NCBI GenBank assembly: GCA_018266955.1 | Contig: JAFDZI010000017.1 | Location: 1 to 64,000, forward strand | Source of the DNA: Bacteroidota bacterium | GTDB lineage: Bacteria > Bacteroidota > Bacteroidia > Flavobacteriales > Weeksellaceae | DNA length: 64,000 bases | Direction: 5' to 3' | In this document: positions 42,743-50,925 of the stretch, piece after piece | Layout of the letters: each line of letters begins with the position of its first letter | Position numbering within the stretch: the first letter of the stretch is position 1 | Position numbers and translations under genes: made by a program | Notes under the pieces: model-generated | Told to the model about the DNA's origin: nothing | What the model saw: only the letters and a program-made list of their open reading frames with translations | The model's database searches: none

Positions 42743-43028
42743 GTTGCAAAAGTCTTTTGTTGTTAAATCTTTTTGGAAAAATGAATATCTGATTGAAATT
42801 TTTGGTTTTATCATACAAACCGTGCTTGTCCTGCCTTTTGAAGATGAGATAAACACCTCCTGCAGTAACTGCCAATCCTAGTAATGAATCTAGTAAGCCG
42901 AATTTGGATAGTACTAGCGCTGATATGACTCCGCTTCCGATAACACCTATCGCATAAAAAATGTATTTCCCTTTGAGTCCGAAGAAAACAAGGGGTTTTT
43001 TAAGCCCCTTGTAAAGGTAAAATCCCAT
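42714..43028 (-). CDS. traF: DUF4133 transfer membrane protein (traF position)
   Basis: 104 residues from the ATG at 43028 (an upstream ATG overlaps traE). Sequence YLYKGLKKPLVFFGLKGKYI near 3-22 is the DUF4133 signature, followed by two membrane helices (YAIGVIGSGVISALVLSKFG, LLGLAVTAGGVYLIF). VirB3-like role. Starts 1 base after traE's stop and overlaps traG by 29 bases. Confidence 0.85.
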   Translation of the reverse strand: MGFYLYKGLKKPLVFFGLKGKYIFYAIGVIGSGVISALVLSKFGLLDSLLGLAVTAGGVYLIFKRQDKHGLYDKTKNFNQIFIFPKRFNNKRLLQHGNNKETSI

Positions 43029-43029
43029 T

Positions 43030-43323
43030 TTAGGCAAAGAATGCAGTGACAAATTCAGGAACAACAATCAAGAAAATCATTGCGCCTCCATAACCAAGGA
43101 TTTCTTTGTTCACATCTTGGTCGCCATTCGTCCATTTGTTGTACACTCGAAGACCACCAATGAAACCCACCAATCCGCCGACAGCTTTTAAAATCAGCTT
43201 AATTGGATCCCAATAATCTTTGATGTCACTCGCTGCATTGGAGATGGCTGTTGCACCTCCTTGTGCAAAGGCTGGAGTAATGGCTAAAAGTAAAATGAAA
43301 GCAGTGAATACTTTTTTCATCAT
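43030..43323 (-). CDS. traE: DUF4134 transfer membrane protein (traE position)
   Basis: 97 residues. Signal peptide (KKVFTAFILLLAITPAFAQ), then ATAISNAASDIKDYWDPI and LILKAVGGLVGFIGGLRVYNKW, the DUF4134 signature, and a second helix (GYGGAMIFLIVVPEFVTAFF). Size and topology fit a VirB2-like pilin or channel subunit. First gene of the T4SS core in this transcript. Confidence 0.9.
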   Translation of the reverse strand: MMKKVFTAFILLLAITPAFAQGGATAISNAASDIKDYWDPIKLILKAVGGLVGFIGGLRVYNKWTNGDQDVNKEILGYGGAMIFLIVVPEFVTAFFA

Positions 43324-43472
43324 TTGGTTTTTTTTGAATTTTTGGTTCATAATAAATAAGGTTTTTTAAAGGTTAATATTGAATTGATTTTTAAGTTTAA
43401 AGCAAAAAATACCCAGCAACGGATTTTTAATGCGTTGTTTTTGAATGTTTTAAATATTTATATGGATAATGA

Positions 43473-44009
43473 TTACATAATAGAATGATATATCTTATAT
43501 CCGTCATTATGGGAAATCATCTGTACACTGGTTTCTGCCAGATTAATCAATTGATACCATTTGTTTCTGTTTGATTTTTGAATGGATGAAGCTTGTTCTT
43601 CTTGAATCTGGTTTTGATAATTTTCGTTATTTTTTGATTGAATAGATTCTGTATTTTCAGTTGTATTTTTTACTGATTCTTCCAACTGTTCAAAACCATC
43701 CAAGTCTTGTTCGGATTCAAATCTTCTTCTTAACTCTTCCAAATCTGAATTTTCTTCAAAAGTGTTTTGAGCTTGAGATATAGGAATTTCAGTTTTCAAA
43801 AAAGATTTTGGAGTACGAATATTTTCTACATCTTCAATTCCGATTGAACTTGGAGGAAGGTTCTCTGACTGTCCTAAATCTGCAAGTGAAAATTCTTCTG
43901 TAGCATCGGTATGTAGGGTTTTCTCTTTTTTCAAAAAAAGATCGTAAACAATATTTCCAGCATAATAAAGGAAATAAGCTCCTAGAAGGATAAGTGAGTA
44001 TTTTAACAT
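43473..44009 (-). CDS. Single-span membrane protein of the transfer region
   Basis: 178 residues. N-terminal membrane helix (YSLILLGAYFLYYAGNIVYDLFL), then a long acidic, Glu/Ser/Asn-rich probably unstructured domain (EELRRRFESEQDLDGFEQLEESV) and a short folded end (KWYQLINLAETSVQM). Not recognised. Its place between parA and traE suggests the variable TraC/TraD-like slot of these elements. Confidence 0.6.
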   Translation of the reverse strand: MLKYSLILLGAYFLYYAGNIVYDLFLKKEKTLHTDATEEFSLADLGQSENLPPSSIGIEDVENIRTPKSFLKTEIPISQAQNTFEENSDLEELRRRFESEQDLDGFEQLEESVKNTTENTESIQSKNNENYQNQIQEEQASSIQKSNRNKWYQLINLAETSVQMISHNDGYKIYHSIM

Positions 44010-44021
44010 TTGTGTTTTTAT

Positions 44022-44672
44022 TTAAAGTGTTATTTTTAAAATGCTGTTTATTTGGTCAATAATTTCATTAAAAGGCTTTTTTACGGCGTACTTTTGTTCG
44101 TAGGTTAGCTTTCTGGTATCTATGGTTTGAAGGCAGTTTCTTTTGAGTACAGGATTTTCTATAAGTGTTCCGTATTTTGTGATTTCTTCATCCATTTCTT
44201 TTTGGTTAGGGTATTTGTAGCCTTTGTCATATTTGGAACGGATAAAGATTCGTTCTGCTTCGCTTTCTAATAAGCCTAACAGATTTTTAAATACCAATGT
44301 CGATTTTACTGATACATCAGAGTATTCAAAAGGAATGATGATAAAATCGCTGTAAATCAGCAAGTCACTGTATTTCTGGTCGAGTGTTCCTGCCAAATCA
44401 AAAAGGTTGATCTCTTCGCTTTCTTTTAGATTAATGAGGGTTTCAAAATCGGAAAAAGGTTGCTCTTCGTCTTCACCTATGGTTTCTACCTCATACAATC
44501 TTGGAAGGTCTAACTGTTCGTCTTCTTTCCACTTGTAGTAAAATGATTTTTGAAAATCGAAATCATATACCTTAATTTTCCTTTCTGATAGAGCAGAAAT
44601 GTAATTGGCAAATGCAATGGCAAGTGTCGTTTTTCCTGTTCCGCCTTTTTGAGTGGCAAATGTGATAATCAT
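44022..44672 (-). CDS. traA: ParA-family ATPase (traA position)
   Basis: 216 residues from the ATG at 44672; an alternative start at 44747 would add 25 low-complexity residues (KKKKKK). Deviant Walker A ATQKGGTGKTT near 6-16, VYDFDFQKS (switch-like), FDLAGTL near 94, IIPFEYSDVSVKST. A MinD/ParA-like ATPase probably positioning the element or the transfer machinery. Start overlaps the relaxase stop by 4 bases. Confidence 0.88.
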   Translation of the reverse strand: MIITFATQKGGTGKTTLAIAFANYISALSERKIKVYDFDFQKSFYYKWKEDEQLDLPRLYEVETIGEDEEQPFSDFETLINLKESEEINLFDLAGTLDQKYSDLLIYSDFIIIPFEYSDVSVKSTLVFKNLLGLLESEAERIFIRSKYDKGYKYPNQKEMDEEITKYGTLIENPVLKRNCLQTIDTRKLTYEQKYAVKKPFNEIIDQINSILKITL

Positions 44673-46141
44673 AATTTCTTTCTTTTTTTTCTTTTTTTGA
44701 GCTCTTCTTCCGCAGGGTCTTTTGATGTTCCTGAATGTTTTGTCCATTCAAACAGCATTTCATTTACTGCTTTTGCCAATTCTTTTGTTTCATTACTTTC
44801 AGTCTGGTTTACTGTTTTGGTTTCGTTGGCTTGATTTGGATTCAAAAATCTTTGATTTTCTTTTTCTCCAATTAATGATTGAAGTTCTCCTATAAAATGC
44901 AGCTTGGTGTGGACTGCATAATAAATTCCTTCTTCTGATTTTATAATTTTAACATGATCATTGTTTTGTGTTTTGAGATGGTTTCTTACATCATTTTTCA
45001 CCGAATTGAATACTTCCTTGCTCTTTCTTTTCTTGTTCTCAAAAAGCATAAACTCTTTTGGTACATTTTCTGGATTCTGCCGTTTCAGATATTCTATCAA
45101 TACTTGTTTTGATGCTTTATCCAATAGGTTGTAATCCTTTAAGCTTTCAAATAATTTCTTGTCCATTGTTTCGGAAGTAAATTCAAACAAATTATTCATT
45201 TTTAGAATTTCGCTTCCCTTGAATACCTTTCCTGATTTATGGTCTATCATGCTATACCCAAATGGTTTTTGTCCTTCTTTGTGATGGAAAACAATATCCA
45301 ATCCGAAAATATCTCTCAACTTTTTTTGGAGTTCGCTTTCAAATTCTATCTTGGGTTTCCAATCATCTTTGTGTTTTTCCTCAGGAAGTTTTGACTGCTG
45401 TTTTCTGTTATCTTCAACCTTAAAAACTTTGTTGGAACAGAGGTGTTTATACTTGATTAAAATGGCTTTCAACTGTTTGCTTCGGTTGTTATCCGAATTA
45501 GTGGTAAAACTGATTTGGTTCCCGTTGAGGATTTTAAGTTTTACCCCATTTTTCATAATATCCAAAGCATTTTCATCATTTGTGTTTTTAGTGAGCTTAA
45601 AGCCATTTCTTTCAAGTAATATTTCTAATTGTTTAAATGAACTAATTTGGTAGTTCAAAAGGTTGCTAATGGTTTCTTGGTTATTTTTACCATAAATTCT
45701 TTCTTTTATATCAATCAGCGCCTTTTGGGCTTTCAGTTTTTCATAACTGTCGTTAAGCTTTTTCCCTGTTGATTTGTTAACTCTCGTAGAAACGATATGG
45801 ACGTGGTTGTTTTCGGTATCGTTATGAAAAACTACGAGGAACGGTTGGTTTCCGTATCCCATTTCTTGCATAAAATCTTCCGCAACTTTTGCCAATTCTT
45901 CTTTGCTGTGCTGTTGAAATTTTGCTGAAATCACTGCATGGAATTGAGGTTTCTTTACTTTCTCGTTTTTTGAAATGGATTTGAGGTAATTTCTAACTCC
46001 TTCCTGACTGCTGTTTTCATTAATGAAGGAAGGAAAATTTTTCATCAGCATCAACTCACCAGTTCCTTTTTCTACTTTTTTATCGTTATACTGTACTCCG
46101 TGAAAATTGGAACTTGCTGAACCTAAAATCTTAACTATCAT
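44669..46141 (-). CDS. Relaxase/mobilisation nuclease (MobB-like)
   Basis: 490 residues from the ATG at 46141; a TTG two codons upstream is possible. Cuts oriT and pilots the strand. Seen: N-terminal relaxase domain with a Tyr near 20 (GVQYND, candidate nucleophile), FHAVISAKFQQHSKEEL, and the three-histidine motif in VFHNDTENNHVHIVSTRVN near 105-123. The Lys/Glu/Asn-rich second half is not recognised and resembles other Bacteroidota MobB proteins. 11-base overlap with mobA upstream and 4-base overlap with parA downstream. Confidence 0.88.
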   Translation of the reverse strand: MIVKILGSASSNFHGVQYNDKKVEKGTGELMLMKNFPSFINENSSQEGVRNYLKSISKNEKVKKPQFHAVISAKFQQHSKEELAKVAEDFMQEMGYGNQPFLVVFHNDTENNHVHIVSTRVNKSTGKKLNDSYEKLKAQKALIDIKERIYGKNNQETISNLLNYQISSFKQLEILLERNGFKLTKNTNDENALDIMKNGVKLKILNGNQISFTTNSDNNRSKQLKAILIKYKHLCSNKVFKVEDNRKQQSKLPEEKHKDDWKPKIEFESELQKKLRDIFGLDIVFHHKEGQKPFGYSMIDHKSGKVFKGSEILKMNNLFEFTSETMDKKLFESLKDYNLLDKASKQVLIEYLKRQNPENVPKEFMLFENKKRKSKEVFNSVKNDVRNHLKTQNNDHVKIIKSEEGIYYAVHTKLHFIGELQSLIGEKENQRFLNPNQANETKTVNQTESNETKELAKAVNEMLFEWTKHSGTSKDPAEEELKKRKKRKKL

Positions 46142-46487
46142 TAGCAATTAAGGAGTAGATTTTTATGAAAATTTCGTTTTGCTTTTCTTTCAGTTCAGTA
46201 ATGTTTTTCAGTTGGCTTTGGAAATAATTTAATTCCTTACTGCTGATAAATTTTTGAGCGTTTGCAATTCTGGCAATCTGATTGATGTTGGTCTCAATTT
46301 TTATGAAAATGTTATCTTGTTTTTCAATGAACGTCAATATCTTTTTTCTCTCATCTTCTAGAATTCTGTTCTCAACTGATGCGATGATTAAGTTGGTTAG
46401 GGTGATGTTTTTTTCTTTGCAAATTTTTTTCCAGTGTTGTTTTCTTGTTTTGGATATCCTAATTTTTATATAGTCTCTTTTTTCCAT
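46131..46487 (-). CDS. MobA-like relaxosome accessory protein
   Basis: 118 residues. N-terminal ribbon-helix-helix-type DNA-binding segment (YIKIRISKTRKQHWKKICKEKNITLTNLI near 5-33) followed by a helical, Lys/Asn-rich region with INQIARIAN near 68-76. Such MobA/MobC proteins bind near oriT and help the relaxase. Overlaps the relaxase gene by 11 bases. oriT is expected upstream (46488-46515 or within the neighbouring spacer), but no certain nick site was identified. Confidence 0.82.
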   Translation of the reverse strand: MEKRDYIKIRISKTRKQHWKKICKEKNITLTNLIIASVENRILEDERKKILTFIEKQDNIFIKIETNINQIARIANAQKFISSKELNYFQSQLKNITELKEKQNEIFIKIYSLIANDS

Positions 46488-46515
46488 TTTTTATCAAACT
46501 CCTTGTAGCTATTTT

Positions 46516-47310
46516 CTATGGCAAATAAGGTTTCCTCCAGTTGGAGTATCCCTGTACTTCTCCATAAGTGTAGTAAGAGGTGGACATTGCATTTAAAGAT
46601 GTCTGCGGAATTTGTATGGCATAATTTTCGAGTAAGGCAGGAAAATACTGCGTAGAATTTTCGGAATGTAGCAGAGCAATCTGATTCGGAATATACCCTA
46701 TATCGCTGTATATATTAGCAATGCTAATAAAAGCATCTCCAGTGATGGGGGCAGAATCTGAGGATCTGTAAATTTGAAAATGAACATTGACGATACCTTG
46801 AATTTTTCTGAATGTTATAGCTCCTTTTAATCCTCCGAAATTTTTGGTTCCAATGGTATAGGATTTTGAGGCGGTCAGATAGGTATTGGTATTTCCCCAA
46901 TAGTTCACTGGTGCAGACCATACCGAAGTTGCTGTTAGTCCAGCAGTGCTGTTTGAATCTAATGTTAATACGATATAGTATTCAATAGGAGCTATCTCTT
47001 TTGAAAAAGACTGCCATAAGGTTCCGTCAAAATAATAAGGGGCTGCTTCGGTAATATTTTTGACCTGACCTATCAAATTTGAAGGAGGAGATGTTGCATA
47101 AACCACTGCTCCTTGTTTAGCAGATGAATACGTTTTGGCTGCTAATTGATTTCCGGTAATACGTGGTGGAATAATTCCATCATAATGACTAATATCGTTT
47201 GGCTTTCCTACAACTTCTAAAGTAGTCTCTGGAGTTTGGGTGTTAATCCCAACTTGTCCGTAAATTAAAGTTGTAGATAATACGAATAAAAGATAGCTCG
47301 ATTTTTTCAT
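46516..47310 (-). CDS. Exported surface protein of the tail-fibre-like GINT type
   Basis: 264 residues from the ATG at 47310. Signal peptide MKKSSYLLFVLSTTLIYGQ followed by VGINTQTPETTLEVVGKPND, the opening common to large families of secreted Bacteroidota proteins (VGINTxxPxxTLxVxG), then PPRITGNQLAAK and a beta-rich body ending in GYSNWRKPYLP. No T9SS tail is seen. Function unknown. It sits between mobA and a gene-poor zone, so it is likely cargo of the conjugative element. Confidence 0.75.
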   Translation of the reverse strand: MKKSSYLLFVLSTTLIYGQVGINTQTPETTLEVVGKPNDISHYDGIIPPRITGNQLAAKTYSSAKQGAVVYATSPPSNLIGQVKNITEAAPYYFDGTLWQSFSKEIAPIEYYIVLTLDSNSTAGLTATSVWSAPVNYWGNTNTYLTASKSYTIGTKNFGGLKGAITFRKIQGIVNVHFQIYRSSDSAPITGDAFISIANIYSDIGYIPNQIALLHSENSTQYFPALLENYAIQIPQTSLNAMSTSYYTYGEVQGYSNWRKPYLP

Positions 47311-47337
47311 CTCTTTTTGATTAAAATTCTGAAGCAA

Positions 47338-47697
47338 AAATGAGCGTTAAAAATCTTTAAAACAATAGTAATAAAAGGGCTTGGGCTAAATAAGAATAGT
47401 TTGGATTAATCTGGATTCTCTAAAGATTAAAAAAGAATATTTTGGACTAATCTGGAAAATTAAATCCGATTTCAACGAAATAAAAAATTCCGAAAGTTTA
47501 TCTCTTCTCGTAAGAAAAAGCGAAAGTATCTCTGTTTTTACTTTCTCAAAGTAGCGAAATTGATATTTTAGAAAATTAAAAATATTTTCAACGTAATGAA
47601 ACATATATATTGCATTTTCTAAATTTTTTTTTTTAATTATGCAGAATTATTATTTTTATTCAAATTTCATCTTTATTAAAAATGAAAATTTTAATTT
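47338..47697. other. 360-base spacer without convincing gene; two 22-base direct repeats
   Basis: AT-rich. A minus-strand frame at 47386-47604 reads hydrophobic, Phe-rich and without RBS or promoter, and was rejected. Two near-identical 22-mers at 47394-47415 and 47435-47456 (20 of 22 identical, period 41; core TTTGGAYTAATCTGGA) lie upstream of the minus-strand surface gene and could be an operator. Confidence 0.5.
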
Positions 47698-48057
47698 ATG
47701 AATTATAAACTTGAACTCAACAAACAAGGAGCTGGTACTAATATTATTTTTCACAACATTATATTTGATTTTTTCAAAGTTAATATTGTAGAAAGATATC
47801 CTAAATCTATGGTTTTAACTCTGTCTCCAGATTTTGTTATATTCAAAATTAGAACTTTAAATGATGAAATTATAAATACCAAAAAAGGAAATGGTCGAGC
47901 AAAATTAAAAGGAGATACTTTCCTTACTTACAAAGAAATGGTAAAGGTGTTAAATTCTTACGAATACCAAAACAAAATCATCAATAGAGAAACTGCCAAA
48001 CAAAAATTTGTTGATTTTATTTTAGGCTTAGTAGTTTCTAACTACAAAATTAATTGA
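47698..48057 (+). CDS. Hypothetical protein
   Basis: 119 residues, first plus-strand gene after the conjugative block. Mixed alpha/beta, Lys/Asn-rich, with no signal or motif (NKQGAGTNIIFHNIIFDFFKVN at the start). Codon use is ordinary for the region. No recognised family. Possibly cargo; kept at modest confidence because there is no supporting promoter or neighbour. Confidence 0.45.
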   Translation: MNYKLELNKQGAGTNIIFHNIIFDFFKVNIVERYPKSMVLTLSPDFVIFKIRTLNDEIINTKKGNGRAKLKGDTFLTYKEMVKVLNSYEYQNKIINRETAKQKFVDFILGLVVSNYKIN

Positions 48058-48540
48058 TGTTTATTTTTTAATCATTAACGAAAAAAATACCGTTTTTTAT
48101 TTGCTATTATATCTAGCTCTATTTCAACAAAAAAAACAAGTTCCGCATTTTTTCCCCTTTTTGCAAAAAAGGCAAGAGAGTCTTTGGACTCAAAACTTGA
48201 AAAGTTTGTGGGTACAAAGACACATCTTGCCTAAATAAAAGACAATCATTTTTGAGCCTTGAAAAAGTATAAATAATATTAATAATGAAGTGTTTTATAT
48301 ATTCTTTGCTTTGAAAGAGAAAAAATGTACGAAAAATGAGGTCATAGGTTTTTGTTACACCTATGTAAAATTTACGCAGGTTTAGAAATGTGGTGCGTCT
48401 TTATTTCGCAGGGTATATTTGATTATTTTTTTTACTGAAAATTGTAATCATCTTATAACTCTTTCCAATAGGGTTAGTCCATGTATTCTTTACTCAAATA
48501 CAACTCGAAAAAGTATAAAAGTGATACAGGTTTTGGTTAC

Positions 48541-48563
48541 ACCTGCGTAAAATTTACGCAGGT
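48541..48563. repeat. Perfect 11-base-arm palindrome, diverged copy at 48359
   Basis: Arms ACCTGCGTAAA and TTTACGCAGGT around a single A. Both copies are preceded by GTTAC. The 182-base spacing and shared flanks suggest a duplicated small element or a protein-binding site. Confidence 0.65.
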
Positions 48564-48900
48564 TCTTTGCCTATGAAACTGAAGTGTTTTTGGTGTGTGG
48601 TGAAAATATTGCGGCTGCCAAAAGTATTTACTTCAGTATGGAATACGACTGTGCGGGGTGACGGAAGCGACTGTATTGCCAGTATCCTTCGACTGCGCTC
48701 AGGAACCAATAAGCAGCAATACAGTGGCTGTAGGAACTGGCTAAATCCCGAAACTCTCTGCACCATTTTACTGCATCCTTGAATGGGGAGGAGGGGAATT
48801 GTTGGTTTTCGATTGGGGAGCTGACCGTATAAATTATAACTGCACTGGCGGTTGGAAGGCGATGGAGCAAAAGGGCTACGCCCGTTGCAAGGAAGGCATT

Positions 48901-48968
48901 TTACATAATCTCAAATTATGGGCAACGTTGTAGCGGCTTGCACGTGCGTATAATTTGAGATTATGTAA
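48901..48968. repeat. 19-base perfect inverted repeat with attC-like core
   Basis: TTACATAATCTCAAATTAT (48901-48919) and its exact complement (48950-48968) surround a 30-base spacer starting GGGCAACGTTG. The core CAACGTTG resembles an integron core site (…AAC/GTT…). Not a terminator, since no T-run follows. Confidence 0.65.
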
Positions 48969-49354
48969 CTTGCTGCGGACAGCGGTGGTTACATTCAAAA
49001 TTTTAAATGTCATCTTTTGTCTTTATCCATCATTATTTTTGAATCATAAAATAATGGAAAATAAACAGGTCAAAAAGATAAAAAAAACAAAATTTAAAAA
49101 ACAGTATCTTAGATTTTTTAAATTAATGAAAAAATTTGAGCAGTTGTTAAAAATCAGATTTACCGAAAATAACGATTTTGTGATGCGCAAAAAGAGAACT
49201 TAATTTAAAATCTAAAGAAAAACTTTGAGGAATTTTATAAATTTGTAACTGAAAATGTTGTGCAACATCACAATACCTCACTTAAAGTTCAAAAAAAGTT
49301 TCTCAACAAGAAAACTTTATAAAAATAAACATATATTAAAAATAAAAGTAAAAA

Positions 49355-49996
49355 ATGGTAGAAATTAAAGACGGAATCGTGAATGAAGAAGATTTCAATT
49401 CCGAGGGAAATGTTAAAATTTTATGGATATTAAAGGAAGCAAATGTAAGCCCAGAAGACATTGATAAAGTTAGAAATTTATGTGAAGAATTTAGAGAAGG
49501 CGGACATCAAAAAAATGCTCTTAGTGTTCCTACTTTCCGTAAAATGATTTATACCAGTTATTGGATTTTACATCCTGAAATGGAATGGTCAGACATTCCT
49601 TATGCAAATGAGGATGAGTGCTATTCAGTTGTTAATAAAATCGCTTACATAAATGTAAACAAATTACCTGCAAGCAATGTTTCAGATGACAAAAAATTGG
49701 CTCAAGTTTTTGATGAAAATAAGCATGTACTTTTAGAACAAATTAAAAGTATTGATCCAGAAGTTATTATATTTGGAAATACCGGCAAGTTTTTCATCGA
49801 TAAGATGGAGTCTATTGGTTGGGATGTGTCAAGTGAAAACAAAAATGATGATGATCCAAATGCTCATTATTTTGTAACACCCAATAAAGGAATAGCGATA
49901 AATGCCTATCATCCTGCTTATTCAAGATTAAAAGACAAAGATTATTGTTATTCGATCGTAGAAAAATTCAAATTATATAAAACAATTCAAAACTAA
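49355..49996 (+). CDS. UDG-fold-like protein of unknown function
   Basis: 213 residues, cytoplasmic. Pattern resembles the uracil-DNA glycosylase fold: a first strand with catalytic-loop-like ILWILKEAN near 22-30, a central IDPEVIIFGNTGKFFID near 125-141, and a final NAYHPAYSR near 184-192 in the place of the UDG His motif. The usual GQDPYH/GxNPG Asp/Asn motif is replaced by KEAN. The activity is not established. A cassette-like single gene, with no promoter box seen. Confidence 0.6.
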   Translation: MVEIKDGIVNEEDFNSEGNVKILWILKEANVSPEDIDKVRNLCEEFREGGHQKNALSVPTFRKMIYTSYWILHPEMEWSDIPYANEDECYSVVNKIAYINVNKLPASNVSDDKKLAQVFDENKHVLLEQIKSIDPEVIIFGNTGKFFIDKMESIGWDVSSENKNDDDPNAHYFVTPNKGIAINAYHPAYSRLKDKDYCYSIVEKFKLYKTIQN

Positions 49997-49998
49997 TC

Positions 49999-50568
49999 TT
50001 ACAACTTTAGCCACTCTTTCAGTGGCTTTTTGTTTTTCAAAATCTGTTGAATTACAGTTGAAAAAGTTGGCACATCACCACAGGAAAATTGAATAATAAA
50101 ATTTTCATTTCTATCAATCACTGCAAACTCATTTCCTTTTGAAATTAAAAAATAGTTCATTCCTAAATAAGCACCTGCACCGTATTGGGGCTCAATCACA
50201 AAATTTCCTCTGCGATCGCAGAAGCCAAAAGCAGTGCCATCGATACTTACATTGGCAAAATCTAAAATAAAAGTATCTACAAATTTGAAAGCATAGTGGC
50301 CAACGGTATGGTTTTCTATATTATAAAGCTTCCAATGTTCATTCATTCTACCCCAAAAGTGGTATCTGAAAGCAGGTTTTATTTCATCAAACATACCCTT
50401 TGTTATAACATTAAAAAATTCGTCAGTAATAACAAATTTTTTATCTTTTTCAACAATGAAAAAGCCGCGGTATAGTAACTTACCCAATTTTCTGTAATCA
50501 ATTTCTTCATCTCTAAAAACTTCAATTTTAAAATCTTCCATTTTTTTCTTACAAAGTAAAATGTTCAA
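49999..50568 (-). CDS. WG-repeat-like protein
   Basis: 189 residues without signal. Contains degenerate WG (Trp-Gly) repeat units: KFVITDEFFNVITKGMFDEI near 44-63 and GFCDRRGNFVIEPQYGAG near 112-129, then FAVIDRNENFIIQF near 143. WG repeats form beta-propeller-like or ladder proteins in bacterial toxins and surface proteins. Transcribed convergently with the upstream gene (2-base gap) and overlaps the next plus-strand frame start. Confidence 0.65.
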   Translation of the reverse strand: MNILLCKKKMEDFKIEVFRDEEIDYRKLGKLLYRGFFIVEKDKKFVITDEFFNVITKGMFDEIKPAFRYHFWGRMNEHWKLYNIENHTVGHYAFKFVDTFILDFANVSIDGTAFGFCDRRGNFVIEPQYGAGAYLGMNYFLISKGNEFAVIDRNENFIIQFSCGDVPTFSTVIQQILKNKKPLKEWLKL

Positions 50569-50638
50569 TCAAACAAAACAGGATATTCTACCAAAAGACT
50601 TAATTTGTCTTTACCCTATATTAATTTTACAGAAAAAA

Positions 50639-50887
50639 ATGGGACAAGTAGTTTTATTTAAAAACAAAATCATCAAAATTAACCAGGCCAATACTAAGGA
50701 AATATTATTTTACAATAAAAGGACAAAAGAATGGAAGAAAATTTACTCATTTGAAAGACATATCCATAATATCGGTTCGGGTTCACACTGGATGATTGTC
50801 GACACAGAAAAAGGACTTTTCTTTTCTGAAGATGCCAAAAAATTTATCTCCTATAATGAATTTACAAAGCAAAACTCAAATAATTAA
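50639..50887 (+). CDS. Hypothetical protein, short
   Basis: 82 residues from the ATG at 50639; the frame opens further up at 50561 but would overlap the divergent gene. Lys/Ile-rich beta-type sequence (VVLFKNKIIKINQANTKEILFY; IGSGSHWMIVDTEKGLFFSE). No known domain. May belong with its WG-repeat neighbour. Confidence 0.5.
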   Translation: MGQVVLFKNKIIKINQANTKEILFYNKRTKEWKKIYSFERHIHNIGSGSHWMIVDTEKGLFFSEDAKKFISYNEFTKQNSNN

Positions 50888-50901
50888 ACCCAGATATTTT
50901 A

Positions 50902-50909
50902 TAATTTTG
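50902..50909 (+). promoter_or_regulatory. Putative -7 box for the metallophosphoesterase gene
   Basis: TAATTTTG, full match to TAnnTTTG, 17 bases before the ATG; no TTG at 19-base spacing. Confidence 0.4.
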
Positions 50910-50925
50910 AAACCAACTTAAGAAA

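Larger units (their letters stand above)
21917..46487. mobile_element. Integrative conjugative element, core; right end not located
   Basis: Everything from the tRNA-Met 3' end to at least 46487 reads as one Bacteroidota-type conjugative element: ParA, relaxase, MobA, T4SS genes traE, F, G, J, K, L, M and N, coupling protein, M23 peptidase and a large methylase-helicase. Insertion at a tRNA 3' end is typical for tyrosine-recombinase elements, but no integrase gene is present in the window and I could not find a second copy of the tRNA 3' sequence. TraO, TraP and TraQ equivalents are not seen. The cargo beyond 46516 may still be inside the element. Confidence 0.75.
48058..49354. other. 1.3-kb non-coding, repeat-rich zone
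   Basis: No gene can be supported. The middle (48560-49000) is visibly more GC-rich than the surroundings. It contains two copies of a palindrome with arms ACCTGCGTAAA/TTTACGCAGGT (48541-48563 perfect, 48359-48381 diverged), a stem ACTGTATTGC/GCAATACAGT (48670-48725) around TCCTTCGACTGCGCTCAGGA, and a perfect 19-base inverted repeat at 48901-48968. A basic 49-residue frame (MENKQVKKIKK..., 49054-49203) may be a small gene but is not listed separately. Confidence 0.6.

Noticed and set aside
42743..42856. 38-residue extension of TraG
   Set aside because: Overlaps traF in another frame and does not match TraG; MATTKKQAF at 42742 is a better start.
44648..44834. Plus-strand frame over the relaxase gene
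   Set aside because: Shadow of the relaxase C terminus; low-complexity Ser/Phe translation.
47386..47604. 72-codon minus-strand frame
   Set aside because: Phe/Ser-rich random-looking translation crossing two direct repeats; no promoter or start context.
48359..48563. Chromosomal dif site
   Set aside because: The palindrome does not resemble the 28-base XerCD site and is duplicated.
48554..48870. Overlapping small frames on both strands in the GC-rich patch
   Set aside because: They overlap each other on opposite strands and cross hairpins; translations look random.
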